A DNA stretch of 64,000 bases, from assembly GCA_005406025.1 (NCBI GenBank), contig BGZK01000764.1:124001-188000 (forward strand), read 5' to 3'. The DNA is from Eumeta japonica. Taxonomy: Eukaryota > Arthropoda > Insecta > Lepidoptera > Psychidae. This document shows positions 38,434 through 51,800 of this stretch, piece after piece; position 1 is the stretch's first letter; the number at the start of each line of letters is the position of its first letter. Below the pieces are notes generated by a model, which saw nothing but the letters and a program-made list of their open reading frames with translations, had not been told where the DNA came from and made no database searches. The position numbers and the translations under genes were made by a program.

Positions 38434-38842
38434 GAAGTGAAGTGCAAATAATTCCAATGGACAAAACATTTCAAATGAACTACTATTTTTATTACAGTTT
38501 AATTATAATTTTCATGCATTCAAAGTTTTTTTTTATTAATTCCTATGCTAGTATGGCTAGTTGAGTCCTTTATAATAGAAGCTATTCATAAAATATTCTC
38601 AAAACGGAAGTAAAAATAACTTACCATGATTATGTTGGGTGTTGATGGCAATGAGGTCCAATGAAATGTGATGTATCATATTATTTAAAATATTTTAGAA
38701 TAAGAAAATTAATTATAAATATTTAACTTCTTGTATTCAAATTGATTTCAAGAAAGTTTGCAAACAAATATTAAAGAACTCTGATTCTATAAATAATTAC
38801 AACATATTAAAAAAAATAATATCTGTCCAAGGTACATCATTC

Positions 38843-38848
38843 AATAAA
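38843..38848 (+). terminator. Candidate poly(A) signal of Rrp40
   Basis: AATAAA about 410 bases after the stop is the first perfect hexamer seen downstream on this strand. Confidence 0.4.
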
Positions 38849-39049
38849 AAATATAAGTATGTTATTTTAATTTTTTTATTATTTATATTTGGATATTTTA
38901 TGATTTTTTTCTATAACTAATACTTATTATCTCTCAACACACAAAAATAACATTTAGAAATAATTATTGTAAATTTTACCATTAAATATCTGAGCAATCA
39001 AGATTTGCTCGATATTGTTCCAGTCTGTTGTGATAATAAGAACTTATTC

Positions 39050-39180
39050 CATTATTTTTTTTATGACATAGTTGAGGGGTAACCCAATATGGGATAGATG
39101 GTTACCATTGTCCATGAACACTCACAGCTGCAAAGAAGACACCAATGCGTGGCTGGCCTTTTATGAAAGAATAGGATATA
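39050..39180 (+). repeat. Fragment of a dispersed lepidopteran repeat
   Basis: CATTGTCCATGAACACTCAC, then CACCAATGCGTGGCTGGCCT, follow the layout of the widespread block (CATGGACACCCGCAAC, then GGTGCGTTGCCGGCC). Same family as the fragment at 13.6 kb. Heavily mutated. Confidence 0.45.
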
Positions 39181-39889
39181 TAATTGTAGACGATCAGGTT
39201 GATAAAATGGGTTAAGGGGGAAGTGGCTTCCCAGAACTTTCATTCAATGGATGAAACTAACAGTAGAAGCTGCTGCTTCATGTCCATATTTTGTAAAAGT
39301 GGTATTTCACTGGACAAGCCGATATATGTTTGTGAAAATATATTTAAATATTTTATTTATGTAATGCCATGTGCAGTCCATATATATACATGTATATCAT
39401 GGTCACCCATGAATATTTATTATGTCATTGAGCCATCTTTATTTTTAAAATTAAGTATAGCCCGTAATTATTTGTTCAGTAGCTTTATGTTAAAAAAAAA
39501 CTAAGCTAAAATATTCAAAATGTTAATCAAAACACTAGTTTATTAATGTCCTTTTTAAATTAATTATGTACAAAGTGCAGGCTTGAACTTCATACATTTA
39601 CGAAATGTCTCTTTTTTATCTGACATCACATAATGTAACACATGACATGACCTTATATCATGGAAAATATAGATTGTAAATGCCCTAAACTATTGTTGTC
39701 AAATGCAAATTCTGTAGTTGTGTATGACAAATAATTTATATAATTGGAACAAACAGTTATATAGATAAATATATTATTCTGACTTACACCTATTTCGTTA
39801 TTATTTATAGCTATTATAATAGTACACTGATTGTCCTTGCTGCTCTACCCATGATGTAAAAATCTAATCTACATCATGGGGAAGGGCGT

Positions 39890-40060
39890 CAAGTTTCATC
39901 TTTTATGTCGATACTATTGTATGCTTGTTCTCAATTCTAGTTTCAATCTTGATTCTGGGTTCCTACACAGTACTGCTATAATTTCCATCATTGCTCCAAT
40001 CCTGGTTTCGCTATTAATTTTTGAGCTCATTTCCACTTTATGTCTTCTGCCTTTTTTCCA
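39890..40060 (-). repeat. Helitron-like interior fragment
   Basis: TCAATTCTAGTTTCAATC, TTGATTCTGGGTTCC and similar units are like those inside the two 0.6-kb Helitrons. The ends are missing. Orientation is inferred from the units. Confidence 0.35.
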
Positions 40061-40069
40061 GAAAATATG

Positions 40070-42440
40070 AAATATGTTTTATCCTTTTGAGTTAATTTTC
40101 CTATAGCCTCTAATAATAAAGCCATCATGTCTGTAATTTTAAATATTTCAGAATATTCATACTAACTCTCTGTATTTCTAAACTTGCTAAGGTTGATTTT
40201 CAGTCAGTGCTGAAATATTAACCATATTTCAAAATTCCCATACTCAATTTTATCTCAAATTCAAAATGTCACAAGAAATAGTCCCCCATACACAACACAC
40301 TGCAAATGAACTATACAAATTTTGATATTTTAAAATATTTGTTTTTATGAATGAATAAATAAATATTGACAATAAATATAAATTCTATAAATGTTTCATA
40401 AATCTCTATAATCACCAATGCAACATGTTTTTCATTGTCTTCGTAACAACCATTTGCTTCACCCATCCACTGAATATCTCTAACATACTCAATGCTCTAG
40501 TCTTAAGACAGTGTTTTCGTTAGTTATTGAATCGAGAGTGCAGAGTGTGTGGAAGTGCCATTTTCTTTAATATCGGAGACACAAGGGAACCAACTGTGAC
40601 ATACTTCAAACCTATCTAGCACCGATGTCAAAAACAAACATGAGTAAATACATTCATTCAGTTATAAGTTATTGTGAAGGTAATATATATGTAAAACTGT
40701 GTATATACTTACAAAAACTAATGACTTTCTACTGTAACAGAAAAATAAAATAAAAAAATGTAGAGGGAAAGTAAAATTGTTTATTTAACTGCCAACTTTA
40801 CTTTTTCTTAGACTCTATTCCCTTTTCACATCTTGTTACAAAATTAGACATTTTACTCTCTTGATAGGTGATTTTCAAAAAACATTATAATTTTTAATTT
40901 CTAGTCACCTGCAATGTATTTTCATGTACTTATTTAGGTAATGGGGATGCTATTACCTTAATTCAGCAAGTATTACATAAATCTATTCTTATAGCAGTGC
41001 ACTGCTTAATAGTGATTTGTGTCAAGAGTTATGCACTAAAATGCTAATGAAAGTCGCGTGTACAAAGGTTTCTGACAGGATATACAAAGAAATTATTAGT
41101 TTTAACATTGTTTCTGTTGTTGACCCAATGGTTCAACCTTTCTTACTGTATGACAGATTTTTCTGGAAAATTCATACAATGGGAAAAAAGTTTTCATTAG
41201 CGACTAAGTTAATATATTTCAGGTCTTTAAATTTTTTTAATGACCACAGCATCTGTTTAAAACATTGTCTATAATCTCGCAAAACACATGCTTGTAATAT
41301 TGTTGGACACTATGAATACAGCTTTTTTGTTAGGTCGATTGTTATTGGATTTTAAAACACAGTTAATATCAAATTTAGTTGTGTCCAATACAGAACTATG
41401 AAATTTTCGAACACAGTAAACATTGTCACTAGTTTTTCTACAATATTTCATACGAAATATTTATCTCAGAAAATATCGCTGAATAATTATTAAGGAAAAA
41501 AATTAAATTCAAATTTCCTTCCCTTTACAATCAAATTAACCATTTTCTCAAAAGATAACGTCTAGAAGCGACATGTTTTAATTTATTTTTTCGAGTAAAT
41601 TTACTAAATAATTACTTAAAGATAGTCAATCACTCGCCATGAGAAAAACGACTAGCTATAAGGAAATTGTGAAAAACTTTGTAATTACGATACGGGTGGA
41701 ATAAAAGCTCTTCCTCCAAAATCAAAACACGTGTGTACATTTTCAAGCAAAAGTAATGAAAGTGAAGGGTTTTAAAAGACGATCACAAAAAAATATACAA
41801 CTCACAACACAAAAAAAGTAATTTCAAATGATAAATATTAATAATCTGAAATTATTATACTTTCTGATAATCTCGTTGATTACTCATATTATTCTAACTA
41901 ATTTCCCAACATTTTTCACCGCCTGCAATCGTACTTGTGTATATATGTATAGGATTCTTTATACCTTCGAAGACCGAATGACAAAATGGATTTTGATCAA
42001 AGAGGTGTCTACCGATTAATCTAAACCATGCGATGACTATAGACTCTCCTTTTTATAAAACCAGAATGATGGCCATGAAATACAAAACGGCGATTGACGA
42101 AAAAATAAATGACATTGAATAGGACGTTAAAAATCAAGATATTTCTTAAGCCATTTTATAGCAATAACTTTAGTTTAAAGATTATTAATAATTAACTGAT
42201 AACAATATATAAATAAAAGAAATTTATCATTATGGGCGCCGCAAAAGGCTTGGCCTTTTTACAAGTTTCATAAATTTTCTTGAAGCAAGAAATAAATTGT
42301 ATTGTTCTAGTTCTAGTGAACAATATCTACAATTTATTTTAATTTTAATACAATTTATGAAGAATAACTCAAACTAAAATCAAATCATAATAATCAAACG
42401 AGAGATGATTTTTAAATAGTTTAAAAAATATATTTATGTG
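40070..42440. other. AT-rich DNA, no gene seen
   Basis: No supported coding, RNA gene or element with ends. Open frames of 60-85 codons are AT-driven chance readings. Confidence 0.5.
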
Positions 42441-42444
42441 ATAT

Positions 42445-45400
42445 TGACTGTGCCCACGACTTCGACGACGTGGAATTCAAAAAAGAAGTTATTGTTCAGT
42501 TCGCAGAGTTTACGATAAATTATTTATTCTATATTACGCGTATAGAAGTACCTATCCTAATTTTAATGAAATTCTTCTATTTTGTGAATCGATATTTTGT
42601 TTTTGTACATATTTCTCCATTTAATTCTTTTTTGCATTTTTAGTTTAATTATTATTTATTTTCAGTTTTTCGTATTAGCTTTATTTAAAAATTTCTGTAT
42701 ATACAATATTTGGTGTACGATTTTCTTGTGCTAAAACAACAACACTACTAGCATTCCCCACACTTGATCATTCCACATATAGTTGCCCATGGGTAAAGCA
42801 ACTTTTAGTCAAATCTATAACAGTTTTGCTTAACGTTTGCCCTTGTGACTTGTTGATTGTCATAGGAAAACTGACATTAATAGGGAATTGCAATCTTTTG
42901 AATTCAAATGAAAAATTCGACGGTATTATACGAATCCGTGGCATAAATACTATCTCACCTTTTCCGCATCCGAATGTTATACAACCTTCTAGACACTACT
43001 CTCAGCCTAGTACCATTAAAAGGTTTTGGTGGGTTTAAATTACGAAGTAGTATGATGGGCACGTCAATCTTAAGTTCTAGTTTGGGAGGGGGTAGACCAG
43101 GCACAATTCTACTTTTTGAAAATTCTGTTGGAAAATTAACCACTTCATCCGAATTGCAAACTGTATGGATGGAAAGATATGTTTGTGATTCATCAGATAG
43201 CTTATTTAAAATGCGCTGATTACACGCAATAACCTGGTAGGTGCTAGAATTGATCTTTCACACAACCATGAATCTTCTTTGATATTGAAATTGTGAATAT
43301 CATCATAAATACTATATATTAAGATTTCAGTGTCCGCCACAACCTGACAAAGACCGGTGTAGGTAGATAGTTTTATATCATAAGTACTATTCACTTCTGG
43401 ACACTTTCCCGCTCCAACATCAAGAAGAACTTTGCTAAATTCAGAATTGGCTGAATGTGCCCTCATGTTTTCTTTTAAATGAAGTTTTTACAACGTCTCC
43501 AAAGTACTGAACCTTTTAAACAGGCGTTAATTTCATCGGCTCGCATACCCTTAGTCACAACTGCTAATATATGTCTAAAATCTTCAGCGAATAAAAATAT
43601 GACTCTTCCAAACAATAGATTGTTACTTCTTATGTCCTGCATCGTCCTATTCACGGCTTTATTTTAAACGTGGGATTATAATTCCCTTCGTGTATTTCTT
43701 TTGCCCTAAAAGAAGTCATTTGAAAAAGCCGAATTATTTAGGAAATGTTGAGATTAATCATGCTCGCCACATGACAAAGACTTAAGCGGTTCGGGTGGCT
43801 GTTGAATAGAGTTCAAGCGCACTTTTCCAGACGAACAACAAATGCCTTTGACTAATCTTTCCAACTTAAAGCTTTTTAGTAGTCGCACCATACATTCATA
43901 AGGCTCATCTCAGATGCAGAAGAATAATTTATTTGGGCATCATAATTGAACCCACTGTTATGTTTTTCTCGCCCTGAAATATTACGTCTTTTAGTTCCTC
44001 TTATTTGGTCACTATTTAGTCGTTGTCGTCGGTTTGCTTCACTTTCAATATCCCGCAGATTACTTGTCGTTTGTCTGGCAGTATTCAGATGCCTTTCTCG
44101 ATCAAAATTCGTTGCTAACTGACGAATGATACTCACACTTTCATGGAGCTGAGATAAGCTATCGATTCTTTGTGCTTGTGACTCACGATATCGATCCCAC
44201 TGTCCTGTATCACGGATGTCGTGCCGTTCCCGACTTTCCAATTCGCGTTGATTTTGGTGATGACGACGACCATTCTCTAATCTTTGCTCTCAGAATCAGA
44301 TGATTCCAGGTTTCGCGAGACAGCGTGTCGAACACGATCGTTTTCTAGAGGCTGATCTCTAGATTCCAAAGATTCTTGAGTCCTTAACAATGAATAACTC
44401 TTTCTATCTAACTGTAATCGTTGGTCCCTCTCCTCTGAGAGGAGCTTTCTACTCTCGTTCGACCTGGACATGGACATCCGTAATCTACAATTTGTAAGAC
44501 GACTTTCCCTATCCTGTTGAGATTAATTTTTACGTTGCAATCTTTGGCTTTTGGCCTTTCGCGTGTGTTTAGAGATTTGACTTTCCTTTAGGCATAACTA
44601 ATGGGTGTGCACTTTTCTATTTAAAAAACAAAAAACCCAACTTTAAAATATTTATTTTAGAAAAAAATAACTATCCACGATACTAACTAAATAAAATAAT
44701 CTACCAATTTCAATGTAAATCTAAATACTGAACACAAATATACTGTACAAAATTACAAAATAAATTTTCATGAAAGAAAACTTTAAAAATTAATTTGTAA
44801 TTATTATCTATTTAAAGGTAAAAAAGGAAAGCAGAAAAAAATTATAAAAAATGTTTTGAATTAAGAAGAACAGATCGGTAGGATTATAAAAGATACCTAA
44901 TCATACAAAAAAAGTATTTGTAAGTTCCAGAACACATTTTTTTTAGAAAATCATTTCATAATAGGTAAATCAAAAACTGACTAAAAAGGTACTCTACAGT
45001 ACTTGAACATTGCAACATTACTTTATTTTATAATTTTATTTGATATATTGATTAAGTACCTAAATAAACAGAGTAAAATAACGAATGGCAAAATAATAAT
45101 AGATATGTATTATGTACTTCATCCGCGCGGAATACTTTTTATTATTTATTTATGTTAATAAAAATAGATAAAACTTCAAAAATAAAAGTAGTCTAAATTA
45201 CTTCTTATATTATCAGCTATCTGCCAGTGAAAGTCCCATCAAAATCGGTCCAGCCGTTTTAGAGATAGCTGGAACAGACAGACAGACAGACAAAAATGTT
45301 ATTTTGGTATGTGTACAGTGTATACATCCATATGCATTTAGTAAAAAGCGGTTATTTTAATATTACAAACAGGCACTCCGATTTTATTTATTTGTATAGA
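42445..45400 (-). mobile_element. Helitron, internally deleted, both ends recognisable
   Basis: On the minus strand the 5' end is TCTATACAAATAAATAAAAT at 45400 after a host A, followed by the well-known lepidopteran Helitron leader (pieces GTCTGTCTGTCTGTTCC and GGCTGGACCGATTTTGAT at 45240-45295). The 3' end at about 42445-42475 has the hairpin box CCACGTCGTCGAAGTCGTGG, with the final CTAG decayed to GTCA. Between them lie coding remnants of the RepHel protein in the correct order. The length, about 2.96 kb, is roughly half or less of a full Helitron because of a large internal deletion (see the pseudogene entry). Confidence 0.85.
42735..44605 (-). pseudogene. Helitron RepHel remnant: N-terminus fused to helicase C-terminal half
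   Basis: Read on the minus strand from an ATG at about 44603 (MPKGKSNL, then stops). Next come the Arg/Glu-rich N-terminal repeats (44477-44277 and 44241-43990), then FNYDAQINYSSAS, GICCSSGKVRLNSIQQPPEP and RAKEIHEGNYNPTFK near 43700. The reading then jumps at about 43665 straight into the PIF1-like helicase: NRTMQDIRSNNLLFGRVIFL, MRADEINACLKGSVLW, KLSTYTGL, WLCERSILAPT, IILLRNLNPPKPFNGTRLRV, FEFKRLQFPINVSFPMTINK and SQGQTLSKTVIDLTKSCFTH. The HUH-type Rep nuclease domain and the helicase Walker A part are missing. Several frameshifts and stops are present, including one within the GQLYVE segment. It cannot encode a working transposase. Confidence 0.9.
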
Positions 45401-48400
45401 TTTATAGACGATATGTGATATTAAGAAGCACCTGGTTACATAAGCCCGGCGTATATGTCGCTTGCGTTATGACTTTTTACATTTACTTTTTCGACAATAA
45501 AATAAAAATGGGATTTATTTAATCATGTGACATCAGCTGCCTTATTAGTATAAAAACGATGATAGTTCTAAAACCATCTGAATACTGATTGCATGTTTAG
45601 TTGTCAAAAGGTAAAAGTATTGTGGGGCGTACTTTTGGGCCGAGTACTTACAGGATCCAAATATTCAAAATGAAAGCGTATTTTAATTTAAGGTCAATAT
45701 ATTTAGTGATCGGTTCTTCAATATTTCTCCTTATTACTCTCAATACCATATTCATTAAAATCAATTATAACAATTCACTTGTTTATCACTATTGAAACTT
45801 GTGCACTCGAGCATCAGCCCTCGGCCCCTTTCTCCATTCTTCTCTTTAGTCCCTATTCATTTGTTATCACCGAGTTCGGATTTGAGTATTCTATTCTAGT
45901 CCAATTTTGAATTGAATGCGAACCCTCATTCATGAGCACAAAGGTCGGATCCTCACATACCACCTACTCCTACTACATTATAATCTAATCTTGAGAATGA
46001 TCCTTATTGCAGATGATTGTACGAATGTGATGGTGACAGTGATGCAATTTTTACCTAAATTAGGTGGTGTTAAAGTGGAAGAGACAATAGAGCAAAGGCA
46101 CCTAAGCACAATGTGATTAGTTCAAGAAGCTAATGTGAGCAATGTTTGTACTAACTACTGAAAAACTATGTTTGAGTAGATACATGAGTTTCATTAGCGA
46201 GAAATCAATGCAAATATTGCAAGTGTAGTAGTTCCAACCATTTGGGTGGGATTAAAAAAAACAGATAGTGATGGGAAAATTTATTTTGGCAAATGCAACT
46301 AACCTATTCATTGAAATTTCAATAAATAAAACTAAATGTGTTCCATACCTATTTTAAAATAATTCACATTTCATATAAATTTTGAAATTTAATGGTCTTT
46401 AATGCATAACAATAATTTTAAAGTGGAACTTGAGTAGAGGATCAGAACAGTAATTATTGTAGTTCATTTAGGCGTTTTGTTCCAAGGATGCCCTTACAAA
46501 CAAATAATTTACAATGGATCAAGCTGTGCCATCTCCAGCTATTTACAGATTGCTTCTATGCTAGCAAATCTTCAATAATAATTTACAACTACAACTAGTT
46601 CGGAGTGGAACAACAGTGATCAGAATATTTATTATATTTAATAGTGGTAATTTACACCAGTCTCCAAACACATTTCCACCATAGGATTCAAAATTCAGTT
46701 CATGTAGACAAAATATACTGAGCATGTAATATTAAAAGACCATTATGCAAAAAAAGTTTTCTACGAGTTGGTTTTTAATCAAACTATAAGATATCTATGA
46801 TCGGAGCTTCCCTCATCACAGACAGTGGTAACTTCGATATATGAGAGGACTACAGTACTCGAGGACTATCTGTATGTTATGTCCATTGCAATATCACCAA
46901 CAGTCTACTCATCATTAAAAGGAATGATTCATGTTATTTACATCTTGTTAAATTTTATTATGCATTTTATCAACAACAATTGAAATTTTATTACTTGTAA
47001 TGACTGATTATAAACAATTCCCTTCAATGATAAATTCCCAATAATTCCATAATTACAATCATGAGACCTAGGATACTTTTTAAAGAAAAATAAATAAAAA
47101 TAAACATTCAATTAGTTTTTAAAAGGTTTGTTTACAATCAGCCTATTTATTCAGAATAAATGTTAACAATTTTGAGCCTTATCCTATCTCAGCAACAGCT
47201 AAATCACAGCGAAATGTAACAAATTCAATCTTACACATTGAAATAAATTACATATTTACATACATGCAACCAAATCAATTCTAATCAGATACACAAAACA
47301 TATAATAATCAGAGATCAGATTTCCTTAAGTAAGCACATTGCAGGATATGTATGCACTAAATAGCAATATGACCCGTCTCTTACATTCAAATAAATTATA
47401 GAAAGAATTAAAGTAACCTAAGTTAAGTAAACGCGTCACTAGAAACACAATAGGAAGAGCTTCATAAAATAAAAACATTACGACAATCGTTATAAATTTC
47501 GTAATACCGTTTCAATAAAATTGAACAGTAAGAATAGCTAACTTACCTGCTTTCATAGGTAGCTTAAAAATAATATTAATTTAAAAAAATACTGATATGC
47601 ACTGACAAATATATAATGATTGTCACAACATTAAAACATTTGGAATATCTAATTTAAACCATTTTTAAAATGACATTTTCCTCAAAGATAAGATTTTAAC
47701 AATATATGACTATAATTTTGCAAACTGTACCTATTTAGGCACTCAGATAATGTACAACAATGTACTTTATTAGTAACTACCTATATCTAGACACAGCGCC
47801 GTCCGTGCAAGGAACTCTGAATGAGAAAATAAATATGTTGATAGATCAATTATGGAAATAAATATTACAATCTTGTTCAATAATGCTTCCCTGTAATATA
47901 GTTTTTCATGATCAGTTCCCCACAGACATGACACTGTGTAAACTAATCTAGCAGTCTACTTTTGACCGATCGCTCTGGTCTAATGGAATATACAACATAC
48001 TGGGAGAATTCTCACATTCTTATAAATAAAACTAGCTAGGTACTCTGTCCAAATGTTGTACATTTTAAAAGACCGGATGGCCAAAAGTGGTCAATGCCAC
48101 GTGCGCGCTGCCGCCCTTCGCATTTTTTCACCCGAGGAGACATTCCTTATGAATCACTGGATTTAGAATTGAGATTTCTGATTTGCAAATTCATATCAAA
48201 TTTTGCCATTTTACATTGAAAACTGAGTGTTTTTTTGAAATCAACAATTTTTGAAATGTTTTTTGGATCGACAAAGTAAATATCAATTTTAAACAATAAA
48301 AAATTGATTACATTTCTCGTGTGGTGGCACAATTTTTTTCTTAATGTCCAGAATTTTATACAAAAAAGAAACATTTCATACCAAATAAAAATTCTCAACA

Positions 48401-48724
48401 AAAAATTACTCAATTTTTACATAATTTTGTGTGGAATTTGACCAATTCTTTTTTATACCAGTTAAAAATACATCCAAAAAAAAAACAAGTAATTAACTCC
48501 TAATGAAAGTGGTTGTGTTCATCTTATAAAAAAGTAGCTTACAATGATACTTATAACGAAATAGATGAAAAAGAAAGGCAACTGAAGATCTAGAAAATAA
48601 ATTGGTTACAAAAACAAATTCAATTTTTGATTTATTTTCTGAGGCATTTCTGATGAATGAGCTATATAATGGTGTCCAGCTCTATTGTAACTAAAGGAGC
48701 TTGAAATCTCAAAAGCAGTTCCAG
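45401..48724. other. Intergenic DNA right of the Helitron, no gene seen
   Basis: A Helitron-like interior fragment (CCCTCGGCCCCTTTCTCC then TTCGGATTTGAG) lies at about 45810-45920. The rest is AT-rich without supported coding. The right part may belong to the 3' region of the KSR gene on the minus strand. Confidence 0.4.
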
Positions 48725-48730
48725 TTTATT
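48725..48730 (-). terminator. Candidate poly(A) signal of the KSR gene
   Basis: AATAAA on the minus strand, about 105 bases after the KSR stop codon. Confidence 0.5.
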
Positions 48731-48833
48731 CACTGTCTTCATGTTCCTCGGGTTCGGGTTCGTCGAAAAGGTCGGGCAGCGCGCACGTGGCGTTGGGCTA
48801 GGGCCGCACACACAGCGCGGCCGACAGCCGTTC

Positions 48834-51800
48834 TCAGAACACCGACTCGGCCGAGCGCGACAGGTGCACCGGGTGCGATGGTGACCGCGCCAGCCGCTTG
48901 CGGGGCAACTTCTCGAGGGTGCTCAGCAGATGCGCAAAATCTGGTCTGTCGCTCGGCTTGTATGACCAACACAGCATCAGGATATCCTGCCCATGACAGT
49001 GGGTAAATTACTTAACAGAATATTTGATTAGTTTTCTTATTAAAATAATTCATTCAAAAAACTATTTATTTGTGATTCAAACAACTTTAAAAAAAATATT
49101 TAGATAAACATGCATCAGTAATCAGGTGCTATAACTCAAATTGTTATAACATATTTAATTTAGAATCAACACTAACAGATTCACTCTGACATTATTGAAA
49201 TTATAGATTTGTCATAACTGTCAAAGTAACAAATCTCTATGATTTAAGATTGGGTCAGTCTACTTTTTTTCAAAAGTTAATATAAAAGGATAGTTGGCTA
49301 ATACTAAAAATATTACATTTTTTGTTAAAATAAAAATCAGAAAAGACATAACAGCACAGATAAAAAGAAAATTACAATTGATCAAAAACTAAATCATTTC
49401 TTCCATCACGTAGAAAGTAGAAGAATTGTATTGTCTACATGATTTTATTTATATGGAATTATAGAGCACTAGTATCAGTGTCTAACGCTCTATTTTATGA
49501 TAATGAAATTTATACACTATAAAAAATGTTCTTTGACAAATGAAAAAAGTTTTAAAAGAAACAATAAAAAAATACTCTTACAATCCCATTACAATGCAAA
49601 TTGAACATGTGATTAAATGGACTCTATCCTTTTTCTTCGAATGTCATCGCGGTAGTCCTCGTTCGAAACCAACATAATCAGGCGTAATCACCTAAGCGTA
49701 TGGCGCAACGAGCTCGTCAAACCGACCTTAGTGTCCCTAGAAGCCTGTAGGTTAGCCAGCGACTGCTTGATGCCGCGGCCGACTTGCCAAATCACCGCCT
49801 CGGCGGGCTGGCCTCTGAACGGCCATTCGCCGCACAGCAACTCATACCAGACCGTGCCGAACGCGTACACGTCGCTGGCTTTAGAGAAGGGCAGTTGCAC
49901 CGACGCGTGTGGCCGCAGCGCCCGCACCAGCTCCGGGGCCAGGTAGCACAGCCAACCCGCCGGTATGCCCAAACTGTCGCCGCGCAGGCTGCAATCGTAT
50001 AAACTGTGGTTGGCTTCTTGCAAAATTATTTTACTGAAATATTTAAGGTATCTTACTCTGTTTACAATTATTGTTGGTCAAATTTGACAAAAAAAAAATA
50101 GATTTACTTCTTTTCAGTCCACAAGTCACTTTACTGTGAAGTTCTTTATCCGAGGCTTCCGAAGGCAAGGAAATATTGTGCATTTCCCCACCTTTTCAAA
50201 GTATTATAGATTTCAAAATATATGCCTTAAGTTCTTATGCATAAAAAAACCTATTTTGTATGATCATTAAAGAAGAAAGTTATTTTATTGTTTCATGGCA
50301 ATGCAATTCTAAATTTAACCAAATCATATAATTTTGCTAAATTTAGGATTTGTGAATTGAGAACGATCAATGATATAGCATCATATCATTGAAATTGCAA
50401 AATGATAAGTATTTCATATTAGTTTCACATTCTCATTATAATAATAATAAAAAAATACTCACTTATTTCCAAAACAGAGTTTAGTGACACTGAAAAGACC
50501 AAAATCAGTGATCACGACTTTTCCATTTTCTAGAAATATGTTCTTGGTCTTCAAGTCTTTGTGTATGATGCCGCGCGCGTGTAAGTAACCCATACCCTAA
50601 AATCGAAAAAATCAAGGTTAAGAATAGAGAAATTACATCATAATTATGTACTGAAGATTTTCTGCTATTTCAGTTCATTGAACATATTGATAAACTTGTC
50701 TATAGTTAATTGTATGTGCTTTTTGTCATCTTATAATATTATACTCTAATAAACGCTAGTAATTATTTACATAGGAATACTTATTACATTGCTGACAATA
50801 ATCCTTTGAATCATAAACATGGATAAGCATAAAGATAGAAATATATTATTCATTGCAGTCCAAAATTAAACATGAAAAATTTATATGAAAAGTTTACAGG
50901 TTGGTCCTACTGACATACAGAGGTGTGTGGAAGCTATACTTATTTTATAGATCAATGTAGGTGAAGAATGTATAGCCATAAAATGAACGATCTATAATTA
51001 ATGATTTTTTTAAATTTACTAACCCTATGAGTGGTCACCGAGGGGATAATACCTAATAGTATGTAAATACTAGTATTCTTTAAATATTATCATCACACAC
51101 CTTTTCCAATAGTAGATTATACAGGCCTACAATGATTTTGGTGCCGGGGATTTTAGGTCTGATTTTAAATATGTTTTACATGGTGATATCAAAAATGTTA
51201 CTGGTTTTTTTTCTATCAGCTCTAGTTCCCGAGATATAAAAATTCAATTTTCAGAAAAAAATAATATTTTATTGGTATTAAATGTCAAGAAATTGTTTGC
51301 ATACACTATGAGGTGCCCACACTTTATCTTAGTGTCGAATTTCAATATTAAAGTAAACAAAATACAGACGATTCACAGTGTCTGTTATCGATTTATGCTG
51401 ATCTTTTAGTATATATTCACCACAAACATAACAAAATGTATCAGGATTGTTAACACAACATATGGACGTACTAGCCATAGTGATATAGTAACATAAACTT
51501 TATTGATGTTATTGTAATAATAACTATTTACGAAAAAGACCAGAAAAAAATAAATGAGGGTAGAAGGTAAACTAGAGCTGATGATTAAAAATAATGTATG
51601 GCAATATATTCTACAATTATTACCTACTTTGTCAACCATAGGCACAAACAGAACTGCACCAAAAAAATTTTTTTTATAGGCTTGTGTTATTTGTAATCAC
51701 TGTAGTCCTTTAGTAGCTACAAGGTAATAAATAACGTGTGAGCTTTGTAACCTAGGGTTGCATAAAATGAGTTATCAAACTAATTTTATAAATTTCAAAG

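Noticed and set aside
48701..50002. Plus-strand frames rich in Arg and Ala at 48.7-49.0 and 49.7-50.0 kb
   Set aside because: Shadows of GC-richer KSR exons on the minus strand.
49989..50033. Extended KSR exon starting at 50033 as the main model
   Set aside because: It adds 15 residues absent from the KSR family; the acceptor at 49988 gives the normal loop. Kept only as a possible alternative.
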